A stretch of 64,000 nt of DNA from Nocardioides immobilis (GCF_003515065.1 NZ_QXGH01000014.1:62001-126000); one strand, 5' to 3'; counted from the first letter of the stretch, positions 27,506 through 36,205 are shown. Notes: a model not told the origin generated them from the letters alone. Numbers and translations are program-made.

Positions 27506-28174
27506 TCAGATCCCGAGCAGCGGCGGCAGGTCGGAGAGCAGGTTGATCCCGTGGAAGTTGTAGCTCGGGGTCGCGGGCTCGGCCCCACGCTCCACGTGCA
27601 CCTTGTGCTTGATGCCCAGGTCGTTGGCCGCCATCAGGTCGTAGCGCGGGCTGGCCGAGACGTGCACCACGTCCTGCGGGCGGCAGCCGAGCTGGTTGAA
27701 CATGTAGTCGAACGCCTCGAACCGGGGCTTGTAGGCCTGGGCCTGCTCGGCGGTGAAGACGGCGTGGAAGGGTGCGCCGAGCTTCTCCACGTTGCTCATC
27801 ACCTGGTCGTCGGCGGCGTTGGTCAGGATCACCAACGGGTAGCGCGACGCCAACGCCCGTAGCGCTTCGGGCACCTCGGGGTAGGGACCCCAGGTGGGCA
27901 CCGCGTCCACGAGGGCCTGACTGTCGGTCTTGCGGTACGGCAGGTCGAAGCGCTCGAGGGTCTTGCGGAGCGAGTCGTGGATGACGTCGGGGAAGGGCTT
28001 CCATGGGCCCAGCACCTCGTCGTACCGCTGCCACTTGAAGCCGTGGACGACATCCGCCATCTGCTCGGGAGGAACGATGTCCGCGAGCAGCTCACGGGTC
28101 ATGTCCGCCATGTGCCAGCGGATCAGCGTCCCGTGCATGTCGAAGGTGATGTACTTCGGCTCGAACTCGATCAT
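27506..28174 (-). CDS. HAD-superfamily hydrolase, type II haloacid dehalogenase-like
   Basis: 222 residues. HAD motifs: I, ITFDMHGTLI with the nucleophile Asp12; II, VILTNAADD; III, the lysine in AYKPRFEAF; IV, HVSASPRYDLMAANDLG. The order and the FD-MHGTL form match L-2-haloacid dehalogenases, yet many such proteins are phosphatases or have other substrates. GAGGAGA precedes the ATG. It is the first gene of the minus-strand cluster, 35 bases before the FAD oxidoreductase, and divergent from the LysR regulator, so the cluster's inducer probably resembles its substrate. Confidence 0.85.
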   Translation of the reverse strand: MIEFEPKYITFDMHGTLIRWHMADMTRELLADIVPPEQMADVVHGFKWQRYDEVLGPWKPFPDVIHDSLRKTLERFDLPYRKTDSQALVDAVPTWGPYPEVPEALRALASRYPLVILTNAADDQVMSNVEKLGAPFHAVFTAEQAQAYKPRFEAFDYMFNQLGCRPQDVVHVSASPRYDLMAANDLGIKHKVHVERGAEPATPSYNFHGINLLSDLPPLLGI

Positions 28175-28295
28175 GGGGTCTCTCCTCTGAGGCTCGACGG
28201 CGTCCTGCTCGGTCTGCGACGCAGGAGCTCGTCGTCGTTGCATCAATGGAACATCCCGACCACCGCTAACGTCCAAGACTCGTTTGCAGGCTGAC

Positions 28296-28314
28296 CGATA
28301 GGCGATTCCTATCG
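28296..28314. promoter_or_regulatory. LysR-type operator between HAD and LysR genes
   Basis: CGATAGG at 28296-28302 and CCTATCG at 28308-28314 form a perfect 7-bp dyad with a 5-base centre. It contains the T-N11-A core of LysR sites (ATAGG, 5 bases, CCTAT). A TATGCT -10 box for lysR at 28316-28321 lies 2 bases away, so bound regulator would control its own promoter. The rest of the 210-bp divergent space (28175-28384) holds no gene. Confidence 0.75.
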
Positions 28315-28384
28315 ATATGCTGGCCACCCGCCCCTTCGATTCGAGAGGCGCAAGACGGCGCCGACGGCGCGGAGAGCGGCATCC

Positions 28385-29263
28385 ATGGACGTTCGGCAGC
28401 TCCGCCAGTTCCTTGCCGTGGTCGATCACGGGAGCGTCCATCGGGCGGCCGAGCAGTTGTTCGTGGCCCAACCGTCCGTGACGCAGACGATCCGCCGCCT
28501 CGAGTCCGACCTCGGGACGAAGCTGTTCATCCGCCAGGGACGAGGATTGGTCCTCAGCCCCTCTGGGGAGGCGCTGGTCGGCCCGGCGCGGGAGGTGGTC
28601 CGGGCGCTCGACGTGGCACGAGAGACGGTCGCCGCCGTCGACGGCCTGCGCGGAGGGCGGTTGAGGATCGCGTCCATGCCGTCGCAGGTCGTCAGCCCGC
28701 TGACCGGCCTCGTGGCTTCGTTCGTCGAGCGCTACCCCGGCGTACAGGTGGCCGTCGGCGCCGCACCCCGGCCCGACGACGTCCGAGAGGCCTTGCGGCG
28801 CGGCTTCGCCGAGGTCGGCGTGGTCGCAACCGGCGGCCCGACGGAGTCCCTGGCCGACCTCGACCGGCTACCGCTGGAGACCCAGTCCTTCCTCCTGGTC
28901 GCACGCGACGACGTGAACCTGCCGGCAGACCACGGTGATCTGGAGCTGAGTGACCTGCGGAGCCTGCCGCTGGTGGCCGGCCAGCCGGGCACCGGGATGC
29001 GGCGCGTCGCGGACGCGATCGTTGCCGCCACCGACTGTCGGATCGTGGTGGAGATCGAGCACCGCGAGGGCCTTCTGCCCCTGGTGCTGAGCGGTGTCGG
29101 GGCGGCCGTGGTCGCTGACTCGTGGCGCCCCCTGGCCGACGCCGTGGGCCTGCAGGTACGCCGCCTGGTGGTCGAGGACCAGCTCGACGTCGCGCTGGTG
29201 TGGCAGCGCTACCGGCTCAGCCCGGCAGCTGCGGCATTCGTGGAGGTGGCCGCAGCCCGCTGA
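28385..29263 (+). CDS. LysR-family transcriptional regulator
   Basis: 292 residues. The N-terminal winged helix is textbook: MDVRQLRQFLAVVDHGSVHRA, AEQLFVAQPSVTQTIRRLE and LFIRQGRGLVLSPSGE (each part). The ligand-binding domain runs from about residue 90 with GGRLRIASMPSQVVSPL. It is divergent from the HAD-FAD-otnK-otnC-racemase cluster and has a perfect T-N11-A dyad in the shared region, so it probably activates the cluster when it binds a pathway substrate. It converges on the isochorismate synthase gene with a 13-base gap. Confidence 0.93.
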   Translation: MDVRQLRQFLAVVDHGSVHRAAEQLFVAQPSVTQTIRRLESDLGTKLFIRQGRGLVLSPSGEALVGPAREVVRALDVARETVAAVDGLRGGRLRIASMPSQVVSPLTGLVASFVERYPGVQVAVGAAPRPDDVREALRRGFAEVGVVATGGPTESLADLDRLPLETQSFLLVARDDVNLPADHGDLELSDLRSLPLVAGQPGTGMRRVADAIVAATDCRIVVEIEHREGLLPLVLSGVGAAVVADSWRPLADAVGLQVRRLVVEDQLDVALVWQRYRLSPAAAAFVEVAAAR

Positions 29264-29276
29264 CGGGACCGCGCCG

Positions 29277-30377
29277 CTATCCCAGGCCGGCGACGCGCGT
29301 CATCGTCTCGAGCTTCGCACCGGTCTCGCGGACCTCCGAGTCGGGATCGGAGCCGGCGACGATCCCGGCGCCGGCGAACAACCGCATCCGCGCACCGTCG
29401 ATCACGGCGGCCCGGATGGTGATCGCGAAGACGCCGTCGCCGGACTCGTCGACCCAGCCGACGCAGCCGGCGAAGTAGTCGCGCAGGTCGCCTTCGAGGT
29501 CCGCGATCGCCTCGGCGGCCGCCTTGGCGGGCACCCCTCCGACGGCGGGCGTGGGGTGCAGCATCTGGGCGAGCCGGAGCGCGCTGGGCCCGGAGTCGGG
29601 ATCCTCGAGTCGCGCCGTGATCGGGGACGCGAGGTGCCAGACGGTGTCGGTCGCGAGCAGGGTCGGTCCGGTCGGCGGCTCGACGTCGACGCAGACCTCC
29701 TTGAGCGCGTGCACGATCGCGTCGACGACGAACGCGTGCTCGGCGAGGTCCTTGGCGGAAGCGCGCAGCGCGTCGGCCCGGCGGGCGTCCTCGTCGGGAC
29801 CGGGCGAGCGCGGCACCGACCCGGCCAGCGGAGTGCAGGCGATCCGGTCACCCTCGCGGCTGACGAGGAGCTCGGGGCTGGCGCCGACGAGCAGCGGGCC
29901 GTCCTCGAGGCCCTCGGTGAGCGGCACCGAGAAGACGTAGCGGCCGGGACGGGTCACCAGCAGCCGGTCGATGATCTCGGCGGGCTCGAGCGGCGGGTCG
30001 CTGATCACGTCGAGGCAGCGCCCGATCACGACCTTGCGCACGACGCCCGCGGCGATCTTGTCGAGCACTGCCCGCACCATGTCGGCGTACGCCGCCGGGG
30101 TCGGGAACTCGTGCACGTCGTAGGTGCGGGCACGGGGCGGCGACGCCGGTCGGTGCAGTGGTCGCTCGGAGCCGACCACCTGGTGCAGGATGCCGGGCGC
30201 ACCGGCGGCGAACGACAGGGCGCCGATCGCCCGCTCCCCGGGCTCCAGCGCGGCGACGACCTGGTCCGCCCAGCCGGGGTCGGCGCCGTCCGGGGTGATC
30301 CAGGTGCGGAGCACCCGGTCGGCGACGTACGCCTCCTCGCCGGAGGCGAAGAGGAGCGGTCGGGCGGGCAGGGCCAT
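29277..30377 (-). CDS. Isochorismate synthase
   Basis: 366 residues of the chorismate-utilising enzyme family. VVRKVVIGRCLDV, FVGASPELL-type sequence (LLVGASPELLVSREGD), ACTPLAGSVPRS, SPITARLED, MLHPTPAVGGVP and FAGAGIVAGSDPDSE are the active-site and Mg-binding elements. It turns chorismate into isochorismate for menaquinone (MenF) or a catechol siderophore (EntC/DhbC). No other men or siderophore gene is nearby, so MenF is the likelier role in an organism that needs menaquinone. ATG 30377 lies 5 bases after a TATCAT box. Confidence 0.9.
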   Translation of the reverse strand: MALPARPLLFASGEEAYVADRVLRTWITPDGADPGWADQVVAALEPGERAIGALSFAAGAPGILHQVVGSERPLHRPASPPRARTYDVHEFPTPAAYADMVRAVLDKIAAGVVRKVVIGRCLDVISDPPLEPAEIIDRLLVTRPGRYVFSVPLTEGLEDGPLLVGASPELLVSREGDRIACTPLAGSVPRSPGPDEDARRADALRASAKDLAEHAFVVDAIVHALKEVCVDVEPPTGPTLLATDTVWHLASPITARLEDPDSGPSALRLAQMLHPTPAVGGVPAKAAAEAIADLEGDLRDYFAGCVGWVDESGDGVFAITIRAAVIDGARMRLFAGAGIVAGSDPDSEVRETGAKLETMTRVAGLG

Positions 30378-30388
30378 GCTCGATGATA
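30378..30388 (-). promoter_or_regulatory. Probable leaderless -10 promoter of the isochorismate synthase gene
   Basis: TATCAT on the minus strand (complement of 30383-30388) is 5 bases before ATG 30377. Confidence 0.4.
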
Positions 30389-30406
30389 GGTCGACGCGCT
30401 CAGCGG

Positions 30407-31228
30407 TCACCCGGGGCCGCCGTACGGAGCCCCGAGCCGCTCGAGGTCGGCCCGGCCGCCGTCGTGCGCGGTCAGCACCCACACGCCGTCGTCGGTGAGC
30501 GCGAAGGTGTGCTCGAAGTGGGCTGCGCGGGAGCCGTCGGTGGTCACGACGGTCCAGTCGTCAGCGGTGACCGCGGTGTCCTTCGTGCCGAGGGTGATCA
30601 TCGGCTCGACGGCCAGTGCGAGACCGCGCCTCAATCGAGGCCCGCGCCCGGGGCGGCCGTGGTTGGGCACGTCGGGCGGCAGGTGCATCGCGGTCCCGAT
30701 GCCGTGTCCGGTGTAGCCCTCGACGATCCCGTAGTCGCCCGCCGCGCGGACGTGCTGCTCGATGGCGTGCGAGATGTCGCCGACCCGCCCGCCGGCCCTG
30801 GCCGCGGCCAGGCCGCGCCAGAGGGCCTCCTCGGTGACGCGCATCAGCTCGGTGACGTCATCGGGGACGTCGCCGACGGCGATGGTGATCGCGGCGTCGC
30901 CGTGCCAGCCATCGACGATCGCCCCGCAGTCGATCGAGACGACGTCGCCCTCCGCCAGCACCTGCGACCCCGGGATCCCGTGCACGACCGCCTCGTTGAC
31001 CGACGCGCAGATCGTCGCCGGGAACGGCGGGTCGCCGTACCCGAGGAACGACGGCGTGGCCCCGCGCGACCGGATCAGGTCCGCGGCCACCTGGTCGAGC
31101 TCACCCGTGGACACACCCGGACGTACGGCGTCGCGCACCGCTGCCAGCGCATCGGCGACCACGAGCCCGGCCTCCCGCATCAGCAGGACCTGCTCCGGCG
31201 TCTTGATCTCCAGCCCGCTACCGAACAC
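30407..31228 (-). CDS. map: Methionine aminopeptidase, type I
   Basis: 273 residues of the pita-bread fold. The five metal ligands can be placed: Asp in VVSIDCGAIVDG, Asp in WHGDAAITI, His in GYTGHGIG, Glu in LAVEPMIT and Glu in AHFEHTF. It removes the initiator methionine from nascent proteins. It starts with GTG at 31228, 68 bases after adk, in the secY-adk-map unit. In most actinobacteria infA follows map closely; here 13 kb of other genes separate them. Confidence 0.96.
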   Translation of the reverse strand: MFGSGLEIKTPEQVLLMREAGLVVADALAAVRDAVRPGVSTGELDQVAADLIRSRGATPSFLGYGDPPFPATICASVNEAVVHGIPGSQVLAEGDVVSIDCGAIVDGWHGDAAITIAVGDVPDDVTELMRVTEEALWRGLAAARAGGRVGDISHAIEQHVRAAGDYGIVEGYTGHGIGTAMHLPPDVPNHGRPGRGPRLRRGLALAVEPMITLGTKDTAVTADDWTVVTTDGSRAAHFEHTFALTDDGVWVLTAHDGGRADLERLGAPYGGPG

Positions 31229-31296
31229 AGGGGACTACCGCCGGGCGCGCGACCGCGCAGCAGCGCGGTGCACCATCCGCGACGCGCTCGCGCGAC

Positions 31297-31872
31297 TCAA
31301 CTCTGCTCGACGTCGTCGAGGGCCTCGAAGATGCGCTTCGTGACGTCCTCGACCTCGCCCATGCCGTCGATCTCGTGGACCAGGCCACGTTCCTTGTAGA
31401 CGGAGATGAGCGGCTCGGTCTCGGCGAGGTAGATCTCCTGGCGCCGACGGATGACCTCTTCGGTGTCGTCGGCACGACCCTCGGTCTGGGCGCGCGCGAG
31501 CAGCCGCGCCACGAGCTCGTCCTGGTCGGCCGTGATCGCCACGACGGCGTCGAGCTGGTGCCCGGTGTCGACGATCATCGAGTCGAGCTCCTCCACCTGG
31601 GCCAGGGTGCGCGGGTAGCCGTCGAGCAGGAAGCCCGGCTGGGCGTCGTCCTCGGCGATCCGGTTGCGCACCATCTGGTTGGTGACCTCGTCGGGGACGT
31701 ACTCGCCCGCGTCCATGTACTTCTTCGCCTCGACTCCCAGCGGCGTGCCCTGGGAGACGTTGGCGCGGAAGATGTCGCCGGTGGAGATCGCCGGCACCCC
31801 GAAATGCTCGGCGACGAACTTGGCCTGGGTGCCCTTGCCGGCGCCCGGGGGGCCCATGAGAATCAGCCTCAT
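31297..31872 (-). CDS. adk: Adenylate kinase (short-lid form)
   Basis: 191 residues. Walker A is MGPPGAGKGTQ; the AMP site has STGDIFRANV and LDGYPRTLAQ. The LID is short, with no zinc-finger cysteines, as is normal for actinobacterial Adk. It balances ATP, ADP and AMP. The ATG overlaps the secY stop by four bases (ATGA), so the two are translationally coupled. Confidence 0.97.
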   Translation of the reverse strand: MRLILMGPPGAGKGTQAKFVAEHFGVPAISTGDIFRANVSQGTPLGVEAKKYMDAGEYVPDEVTNQMVRNRIAEDDAQPGFLLDGYPRTLAQVEELDSMIVDTGHQLDAVVAITADQDELVARLLARAQTEGRADDTEEVIRRRQEIYLAETEPLISVYKERGLVHEIDGMGEVEDVTKRIFEALDDVEQS

Positions 31873-33167
31873 CGAAGGAATCCTTCGTAGTTGCGCTGCT
31901 GGAGCTGGCTCTCGATCTGCTTCACCGTGTCAAGGGCGACACCCACCATGATCAGGATGGACGTGCCCCCGAAGGGGAAGTTCTGGTTGGCGTCGATCAG
32001 CACCAGCGCGATCAGCGGGATGAGGGAGATCAGACCCAGGTAGAGAGCACCCGGCAGCGTGATGCGGGAAAGGACGTAGGACAGATAGTCCTGGGTCGGC
32101 TTGCCCGCCCGGATCCCGGGGATGAAGCCGCCGTACTTCTTCATGTTGTCGGCCACCTCTTGCGGGTTGAAGGTGATCGAGACGTAGAAGTAGGTGAAGA
32201 AGATGATGAGCAGGAAGTACGTCGCCATGTAGAGCGGGTGGTCACCGACGACGAAGTAGTCGGCGACGAACCGCACCCAGGCGGAGTCGCTGGTCTGGTT
32301 GAACTGCACCGCCATCGCGGGCAGGTAGAGCAGCGACGAGGCGAAGATGACCGGGATGATGCCGGCCTGGTTGACCTTCAACGGGATGTACGTCGAGCTG
32401 CCGCCGAACATCTTGCGGCCGACCATCCGTCGGGCGTACTGCACCGGGATCCGGCGCTGCGCCTGCTCGATGAAGATGACGCCGGCGACGATGACGAGAC
32501 CGATCGCGATCACGATGCTGAACGTCCACCAGCCCTGCTGCTTCTGCACTGCCCAGAGCGCGGCGGGGAAGGTCGCGACGACCTGCGTGAAGATCAGGAT
32601 CGACATGCCGTTGCCGATGCCGCGCTCGGTGATCAGCTCACCGAGCCACATGATCACGGCGGTGCCGGCGGTCATGGTCGTGACGATGACGAGGAACGTC
32701 GTCGTGTTGTCGTGGTGGAGCAGCGGCTCCTCGCAGTTCTGCAGCAGGCTGCCGGTGCGCGCGAGCGCCACGATGCCGGTCGCCTGGAGGAGCGCGAGCC
32801 CGAGGGTCAGGTAGCGGGTGTACTGCGTGATCTTCGTCTGACCGGCCTGGCCCTCCTTCTTGAGGGCCTCGAGCCGCGGGATCACGACGACGAGCAGCTG
32901 CAGGATGATGCTCGCCGTGATGTACGGCATGATCCCGAGCGCGAAGATCGTCAGCTGCAGCAGCGCGCCACCGGAGAACAGGTTGATCAGGTTGTAGATG
33001 CCGGTGTTGTTCGCCTCGTCACCCAGACACTGCTGGACGTTGGCGACGTGCACACCGGGGGCCGGGATCTGGGATCCGGCCCGGAAGATCACGATGATGA
33101 ACAGGACGAACAGCAGCTTGCGCCGCAGGTCCGGAGTCCGGAATGCGTTGACGAACGCGCTGAGCAC
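31869..33167 (-). CDS. secY: Protein translocase subunit SecY
   Basis: 432 residues with ten membrane segments. Landmarks are GSQIPAPGV in the first loop, ALGIMPYITASIILQLL (segment 2), TERGIGNGMSILIF, the cytoplasmic loop VEQAQRRIPVQYARR-like region (IEQAQRRIPVQYARRMVG) and NFPFGGTSILIMVGVALDT at the end (in part). It forms the protein-conducting channel of the cytoplasmic membrane. GTG 33167 has AAGAGGA upstream. A hairpin and a new -10 box separate it from rplO, so secY-adk-map may have its own promoter. Confidence 0.98.
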   Translation of the reverse strand: MLSAFVNAFRTPDLRRKLLFVLFIIVIFRAGSQIPAPGVHVANVQQCLGDEANNTGIYNLINLFSGGALLQLTIFALGIMPYITASIILQLLVVVIPRLEALKKEGQAGQTKITQYTRYLTLGLALLQATGIVALARTGSLLQNCEEPLLHHDNTTTFLVIVTTMTAGTAVIMWLGELITERGIGNGMSILIFTQVVATFPAALWAVQKQQGWWTFSIVIAIGLVIVAGVIFIEQAQRRIPVQYARRMVGRKMFGGSSTYIPLKVNQAGIIPVIFASSLLYLPAMAVQFNQTSDSAWVRFVADYFVVGDHPLYMATYFLLIIFFTYFYVSITFNPQEVADNMKKYGGFIPGIRAGKPTQDYLSYVLSRITLPGALYLGLISLIPLIALVLIDANQNFPFGGTSILIMVGVALDTVKQIESQLQQRNYEGFLR

Positions 33168-33216
33168 TGAAGGTCCTCTTTCTCATAGGGCCGTCGACAC
33201 CTGAGGGCCGTCGGGA

Positions 33217-33222
33217 AGCCTA
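33217..33222 (-). promoter_or_regulatory. Possible secY-adk-map promoter (-10)
   Basis: TAGGCT on the minus strand (complement of 33217-33222), 50 bases before the secY start and just after the hairpin at 33238-33272. No clear -35 was found. Confidence 0.35.
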
Positions 33223-33237
33223 ACAGGGAGCGAGAAA

Positions 33238-33272
33238 GGCGCGGCCAGCCTGGTGACCAGGCCGGCCGCGCC
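33238..33272 (-). terminator. Terminator-like hairpin between rplO and secY
   Basis: GGCGCGGCC (33238-33246) pairs with GGCCGCGCC (33264-33272) and GCCTGGT (33248-33254) with ACCAGGC (33256-33262): 16 pairs with one internal mismatch and a 1-base centre. Read on the minus strand it is followed by TTTCTCG. It lies 17 bases after the rplO stop, in the middle of the spc operon, so it probably works as a partial terminator. Confidence 0.65.
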
Positions 33273-33289
33273 TCAACTCTTGGGGCTCG

Positions 33290-33730
33290 TCACAGAACGG
33301 TGACGCTGCCGCCGGCACTCTCGATCTTCTCCTTGGCGGAGTTCGAGAAGGCGTTGGCGCTCACCGCCACCTTGACGGAGATCTCGCCCTGGCCGAGCAC
33401 CTTCACGGGCTCGCCCTTGCGGACAGCGCCGCGGGCGACGAGCAGCTCCGGGGTGACGTCTCCGCCCTCCGGGAACAGCGCGCTGATCCGGTCGAGGTTG
33501 ACGACCTGGAACGTGACCTTGAAGGGGTTCTTGAAGCCCTTGAGCTTCGGCAGCCGCATGTGCAGCGGCATCTGGCCACCCTCGAAGGCCACCGGCACCT
33601 GGTAGCGGGCCTTCGTGCCCTTGGTACCGCGACCGGCGGTCTTGCCCTTGGAACCCTCACCGCGGCCGACGCGGGTCTTGGCCTTCTTGGCCCCCGGCGC
33701 CGGGCGCAGGTGGTGCAGCTTGAGCGTCAT
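33290..33730 (-). CDS. rplO: 50S ribosomal protein L15
   Basis: 146 residues. [34 protein letters not shown] (quoted here only as the [10 protein letters not shown] start and [17 protein letters not shown]) is the basic N-terminal extension that threads into 23S rRNA, and [18 protein letters not shown] (part) follows. One base separates it from rpmD. A hairpin follows its stop. Confidence 0.97.
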   Translation of the reverse strand: MTLKLHHLRPAPGAKKAKTRVGRGEGSKGKTAGRGTKGTKARYQVPVAFEGGQMPLHMRLPKLKGFKNPFKVTFQVVNLDRISALFPEGGDVTPELLVARGAVRKGEPVKVLGQGEISVKVAVSANAFSNSAKEKIESAGGSVTVL

Positions 33731-33731
33731 T

Positions 33732-33914
33732 TCACTCCACCTCTTCGACCGTCACGAGGTGACGGACGGTCTGGACCATGCCCCGGATCTCCGGGCGGTC
33801 CTCCTTGACGACGACGTCACCGATCCGCTTGAGGCCGAGCGAACGCAGCGTCTCGCGCTGGTTCTGCTTGCAGCCGATCGACGACTTCTTCTGCTGGACC
33901 TTGAGCTGAGCCAT
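33732..33914 (-). CDS. rpmD: 50S ribosomal protein L30
   Basis: 60 residues from ATG 33914: [20 protein letters not shown] opens the protein, then [13 protein letters not shown] and [11 protein letters not shown]. This is the whole L30 fold. The ATG shares one base with the rpsE stop (TGATG). The same frame is open upstream but only as an rpsE shadow. Confidence 0.96.
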   Translation of the reverse strand: MAQLKVQQKKSSIGCKQNQRETLRSLGLKRIGDVVVKEDRPEIRGMVQTVRHLVTVEEVE

Positions 33915-34552
33915 CAGGAGCTCACCCCTGAAGCGGCCTTGGCCGCAGCAGCGGCCTCCTCCTCGCCCAGTGCCTTCGCCTTGAGCAGCGCCGCCGGGGC
34001 GACGTCCTCGACGGGGAGGCCGCGGCGCGAGGCCACGGTCTCCGGCATCTCGAGCATCTGCAGCGCCGCAACGGTCGCGTGCACGATGTTGATCTGGTTG
34101 GACGAGCCCAGCGACTTGCTGAGCACGTCGTGGATGCCGGCGCACTCGAGTACGGCGCGCACCGGGCCACCGGCGATCACACCGGTACCGGGCGCGGCCG
34201 GACGCAGGAAGACGACACCGGCGGCCTTCTCGCCCTGCACCGGGTGCGGGATGGTGCCCTGGATGCGGGGGACGCGGAAGAAGTTCTTCTTCGCCTCCTC
34301 GACACCCTTGGCGATCGCCGCGGGCACCTCCTTGGCCTTGCCGTAGCCGACGCCGACCAGACCGTCACCGTCGCCGACGACCACGAGGGCGGTGAAGCTG
34401 AAGCGACGACCACCCTTCACGACCTTGGCGACGCGGTTGATCGCGACGACCCGCTCGACGTACTGGCTCTTGTCCGCGCCGCCGCGACGGTCGTCGCGAC
34501 CACCGCGTCCGCGGTCGCCACCCGAACGCTGTCCGCGCTGGGGTCCGCTCAT
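33914..34552 (-). CDS. rpsE: 30S ribosomal protein S5
   Basis: 212 residues. An N-terminal Arg/Gly/Asp-rich extension of about 28 residues ([20 protein letters not shown]) precedes the S5 double-stranded RNA-binding domain ([31 protein letters not shown]) and the C-terminal S5 domain ([13 protein letters not shown]). It shapes the mRNA entry site and decoding fidelity. The tail is Ala/Glu-rich. Overlaps rpmD by one base. Confidence 0.97.
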   Translation of the reverse strand: MSGPQRGQRSGGDRGRGGRDDRRGGADKSQYVERVVAINRVAKVVKGGRRFSFTALVVVGDGDGLVGVGYGKAKEVPAAIAKGVEEAKKNFFRVPRIQGTIPHPVQGEKAAGVVFLRPAAPGTGVIAGGPVRAVLECAGIHDVLSKSLGSSNQINIVHATVAALQMLEMPETVASRRGLPVEDVAPAALLKAKALGEEEAAAAAKAASGVSS

Positions 34553-34579
34553 GATTTCTCCTCAGTCCTTGCTTCGCGA

Positions 34580-34963
34580 TCAGAAGGTCAGGCCACCGGC
34601 GCGAGCGCCGTCGGCCAGGGCCGCGATGCGACCGTGGTACTTGTTGCCGGCCCGGTCGAAGACGACCGATTCGACACCGAGCTCCTTGGCACGGGCGGCA
34701 ACGAGCTCGCCGACCTTCTTCGCCTTGGCGGTCTTGTCACCTTCGTACGACCGCACGTCGCCCTCCATGGTGGAGGCGTACGCCAGGGTCTTGCCGACCA
34801 GGTCGTCGACGACCTGGACCGTGATGTGCTTGGTCGACCGGGTGACCACCAGGCGCGGACGCTCGGCGGTGCCGGAGATCTTCTTGCGGCCACGAATCTG
34901 CCGGCGCAGCCGCGACTTGGCGCGCGCCGAGAGGTGCCGCTGGTGCTTGAGTGTGATCGCCAT
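34580..34963 (-). CDS. rplR: 50S ribosomal protein L18
   Basis: 127 residues, [21 protein letters not shown] onward, with [17 protein letters not shown] and [20 protein letters not shown] (parts). It binds 5S rRNA. Two starts are possible: ATG 34963, which gives the usual N-terminus and lies 2 bases after the rplF stop, or GTG 34969, which would overlap that stop as GTGA and add two residues. Family length favours the ATG. Confidence 0.95.
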   Translation of the reverse strand: MAITLKHQRHLSARAKSRLRRQIRGRKKISGTAERPRLVVTRSTKHITVQVVDDLVGKTLAYASTMEGDVRSYEGDKTAKAKKVGELVAARAKELGVESVVFDRAGNKYHGRIAALADGARAGGLTF

Positions 34964-34965
34964 GG

Positions 34966-35517
34966 TCACTTACCAGCCTTTCCGACCTTGCGACGGACAT
35001 GCTCGCCGGCGTACCGGACGCCCTTGCCCTTGTACGGCTCGGGCTTGCGGAGCTTGCGAATGTTGGCCGCGATCTCGCCGACCTGCTGCTTGTCGATGCC
35101 GACGACACCGAGCTTGGTCGTGCCCTCGACGTTGAAGGTGATGCCTTCGGGAGCGTCGAAGATGATCGGGTGGGAGTAACCGAGCTGGAACTCCAGCTGG
35201 GTCGGGCCCTTGGACAGGACGCGGTAACCGACGCCCACGATCTCGAGCTTCTTCTCGTAGCCCTCGGTCACGCCCACGACCATGTTGTTGATCAGGGTGC
35301 GGGTCAGACCGTGCAGCGACTTGCTGATGCGCTCGTCGTCGGGGCGCTTGACGTCCAAAACCGGGGCGCCGCCTTCGTCGTTTCGTTCGACGATGATCGG
35401 GGCGGCCACGGTGTGGGTGAGGGTGCCCTTGGGGCCCTTCACCGTCACGACGGGACCGTCGAGCACTACGTCGACACCGGCCGGGACCGGGACGGGGAGC
35501 TTGCCAATACGCGACAT
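34966..35517 (-). CDS. rplF: 50S ribosomal protein L6
   Basis: 183 residues, [17 protein letters not shown] start, with the two repeated L6 domains and [15 protein letters not shown] and [20 protein letters not shown] (parts) in the second. It lies near the factor-binding site of the large subunit. The ATG at 35517 has AGAGGAA upstream; 18 further open codons upstream are not conserved. Confidence 0.97.
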   Translation of the reverse strand: MSRIGKLPVPVPAGVDVVLDGPVVTVKGPKGTLTHTVAAPIIVERNDEGGAPVLDVKRPDDERISKSLHGLTRTLINNMVVGVTEGYEKKLEIVGVGYRVLSKGPTQLEFQLGYSHPIIFDAPEGITFNVEGTTKLGVVGIDKQQVGEIAANIRKLRKPEPYKGKGVRYAGEHVRRKVGKAGK

Positions 35518-35542
35518 TGCTATTCCTCTCTTCCTGGTCTCG

Positions 35543-35947
35543 TCACCAGACGTAGGCGAGGACTTCCCCACCCACGCCCTTCTGGTTGGCCTGACGGTCG
35601 GTCAGCAGGCCCTGGCTCGTGGAGATGATCGCGACGCCGAGGCCGCCGAGCACCTTCGGGAGACCCGTGTGCTTGGCGTAGACCCGCAGACCGGGCTTGC
35701 TGATCCGGCGGACGCCGGCGATCGAGCGCTCACGGCTGCGGCCGTACTTGAGCGTGATCGTGAGCGTCTTGCCGACGCCGTTCTCGTTGTCGGCCACGTC
35801 GAAGGAGGTGATGTACCCCTCCTGCTTGAGGATCTCCGCGACGCCCTGCTTCAGCTTGCTGTAGGGCATCGCGACCGTGTCGTGGTACGCCTGGTTGGCG
35901 TTGCGCAGACGAGTCAGCATGTCTGCGATCGGGTCGGTCATCGTCAT
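35543..35947 (-). CDS. rpsH: 30S ribosomal protein S8
   Basis: 134 residues: [20 protein letters not shown] start and a typical end with [21 protein letters not shown] (part) and [10 protein letters not shown]8 nucleates the 16S central domain and in E. coli represses the spc operon by binding mRNA near rplE. It lies between rpsN and rplF. Confidence 0.97.
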   Translation of the reverse strand: MTMTDPIADMLTRLRNANQAYHDTVAMPYSKLKQGVAEILKQEGYITSFDVADNENGVGKTLTITLKYGRSRERSIAGVRRISKPGLRVYAKHTGLPKVLGGLGVAIISTSQGLLTDRQANQKGVGGEVLAYVW

Positions 35948-36018
35948 GATGTGTGTTTTCCTTCTGCTGCGGTTTCCGCCCGCACTGGGCAGCTCGGACC
36001 TTCAGCTGTTATTGGTGA

Positions 36019-36204
36019 TTACCAGCTCGACTTGGTGACGCCGGGAAGCTCGCCCCGGTGGGCCATCTCCCGCAGGCAGATCCGGCACAGGCCGAACTTG
36101 CGGTAGACCGACTTGGGCCGGCCGCAACGCTGGCAACGGGTGTAGCCGCGCACCGCGAACTTGGGCTTGCGGGCCGCCTTGACCCGCAGCGATGTCTTCG
36201 CCAT
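36019..36204 (-). CDS. rpsN: 30S ribosomal protein S14, zinc-binding type Z
   Basis: 61 residues with the zinc pairs CQRC and CRIC in place, so this is the short type Z form common in Gram-positive bacteria. Under zinc limitation a zinc-free paralogue, if present elsewhere, would replace it. It lies 1 base after rplE. Confidence 0.97.
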   Translation of the reverse strand: MAKTSLRVKAARKPKFAVRGYTRCQRCGRPKSVYRKFGLCRICLREMAHRGELPGVTKSSW

Positions 36205-36205
36205 G

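Noticed and set aside
27506..28174. A proven 2-haloacid dehalogenase and an organohalide pathway
   Set aside because: Motifs fit the family, but the cluster context is sugar-acid metabolism and no halide-related gene is near, so only the family is named.
23404..29263. Genomic island with mobile-element boundaries around the OtnK cluster
   Set aside because: The composition seems only slightly different and no integrase, terminal repeat or tRNA is near either edge; transfer remains only an inference.
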